64,000 nucleotides of DNA from Ectopseudomonas chengduensis (GTDB lineage: Bacteria; Pseudomonadota; Gammaproteobacteria; Pseudomonadales; Pseudomonadaceae). Shown in pieces: positions 63,961 to 64,000 of this stretch. Each line of letters starts with the position of its first letter. Positions within the stretch are counted from its first letter, which is position 1. The position numbers and the translations under genes are program-made. The notes under the pieces are model-generated. The model was given only the letters and a program-made list of their open reading frames with translations, searched no databases and was not told the DNA's origin. The stretch is taken from positions 310,001 through 374,000 of the forward strand of contig NZ_FMZQ01000002.1 in NCBI RefSeq assembly GCF_900102635.1, in the 5' to 3' direction.

Positions 63961-64000
63961 GGGCGCGATTGTGCCGCGCGGCGGACCGTGCAGTCATCCG

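Overview
The window reads as a chromosomal segment of a high-GC gammaproteobacterium of the genus Pseudomonas in the broad sense. The main support is the block nrdB-nrdA, a divergent RstA/RstB-type two-component system and an EntD/PcpS-type phosphopantetheinyl transferase at the right end. I recall a similar neighbourhood in P. aeruginosa. Other support is the Pseudomonas-type REP hairpins, the many c-di-GMP enzymes and a copy of ISPpu12. Species cannot be assigned from the sequence alone.

Layout. 1-2.1 kb holds ordinary backbone genes. 2.1-5.9 kb is an accessory island: a two-gene RuvC-fold-like/Ser-Thr kinase cassette, a small zinc-ribbon gene, a wrecked IS3-type orfA and an AT-rich orphan gene. 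6-21 kb is backbone: a lipoprotein, a PhnD/PhnC/PhnE/PhnE-type importer divergent from a hydroxyacid dehydrogenase/TIM-barrel isomerase pair, a MHYT-GGDEF-EAL protein, a tubulin-like (Tubulin_2-type) protein, a quinone-reductase-like enzyme, a periplasmic binding protein, a PQQ-type sugar dehydrogenase, CvfB and tRNA-Thr(CGU). 21-37 kb carries three diguanylate cyclases, a PP2C phosphatase / Ser-Thr kinase / FHA triad, NUDIX, a YebC-family protein, two transporters, a parvulin and a two-CAP-domain secreted protein.

37.9-47.0 kb is a mobile-element scar. An IS21-family element sits 13 bp from the mdaB start codon. It is followed by the stump of a membrane-fusion gene and a truncated RND pump, an EF-hand protein divergent from a TetR regulator across a clean palindrome, and a complete 3372-bp ISPpu12 carrying tnpA, lspA, a cation-efflux gene and a merR-type regulator.

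47-53 kb returns to small enzymes: a methyltransferase, an azoreductase with a divergent LysR regulator, GNAT, a diguanylate cyclase and an isochorismatase-like protein flanked by 30-bp direct repeats. 53.4-54.0 kb is a large non-coding palindrome of about 570 bp. Next to it lies an AT-rich DUF4062 gene, a plausible defence gene. 55.3-60.7 kb is class Ia ribonucleotide reductase with two NrdR-box-like palindromes and a DnaA box upstream.

Functional themes. Five GGDEF proteins give dense c-di-GMP signalling. Two unrelated Ser/Thr kinase loci are present, one in the island and one in the phosphatase/kinase/FHA triad. Three loci (about 34495, 36305 and 48890) look like single-base frameshifts, which are either real decay or sequence errors.
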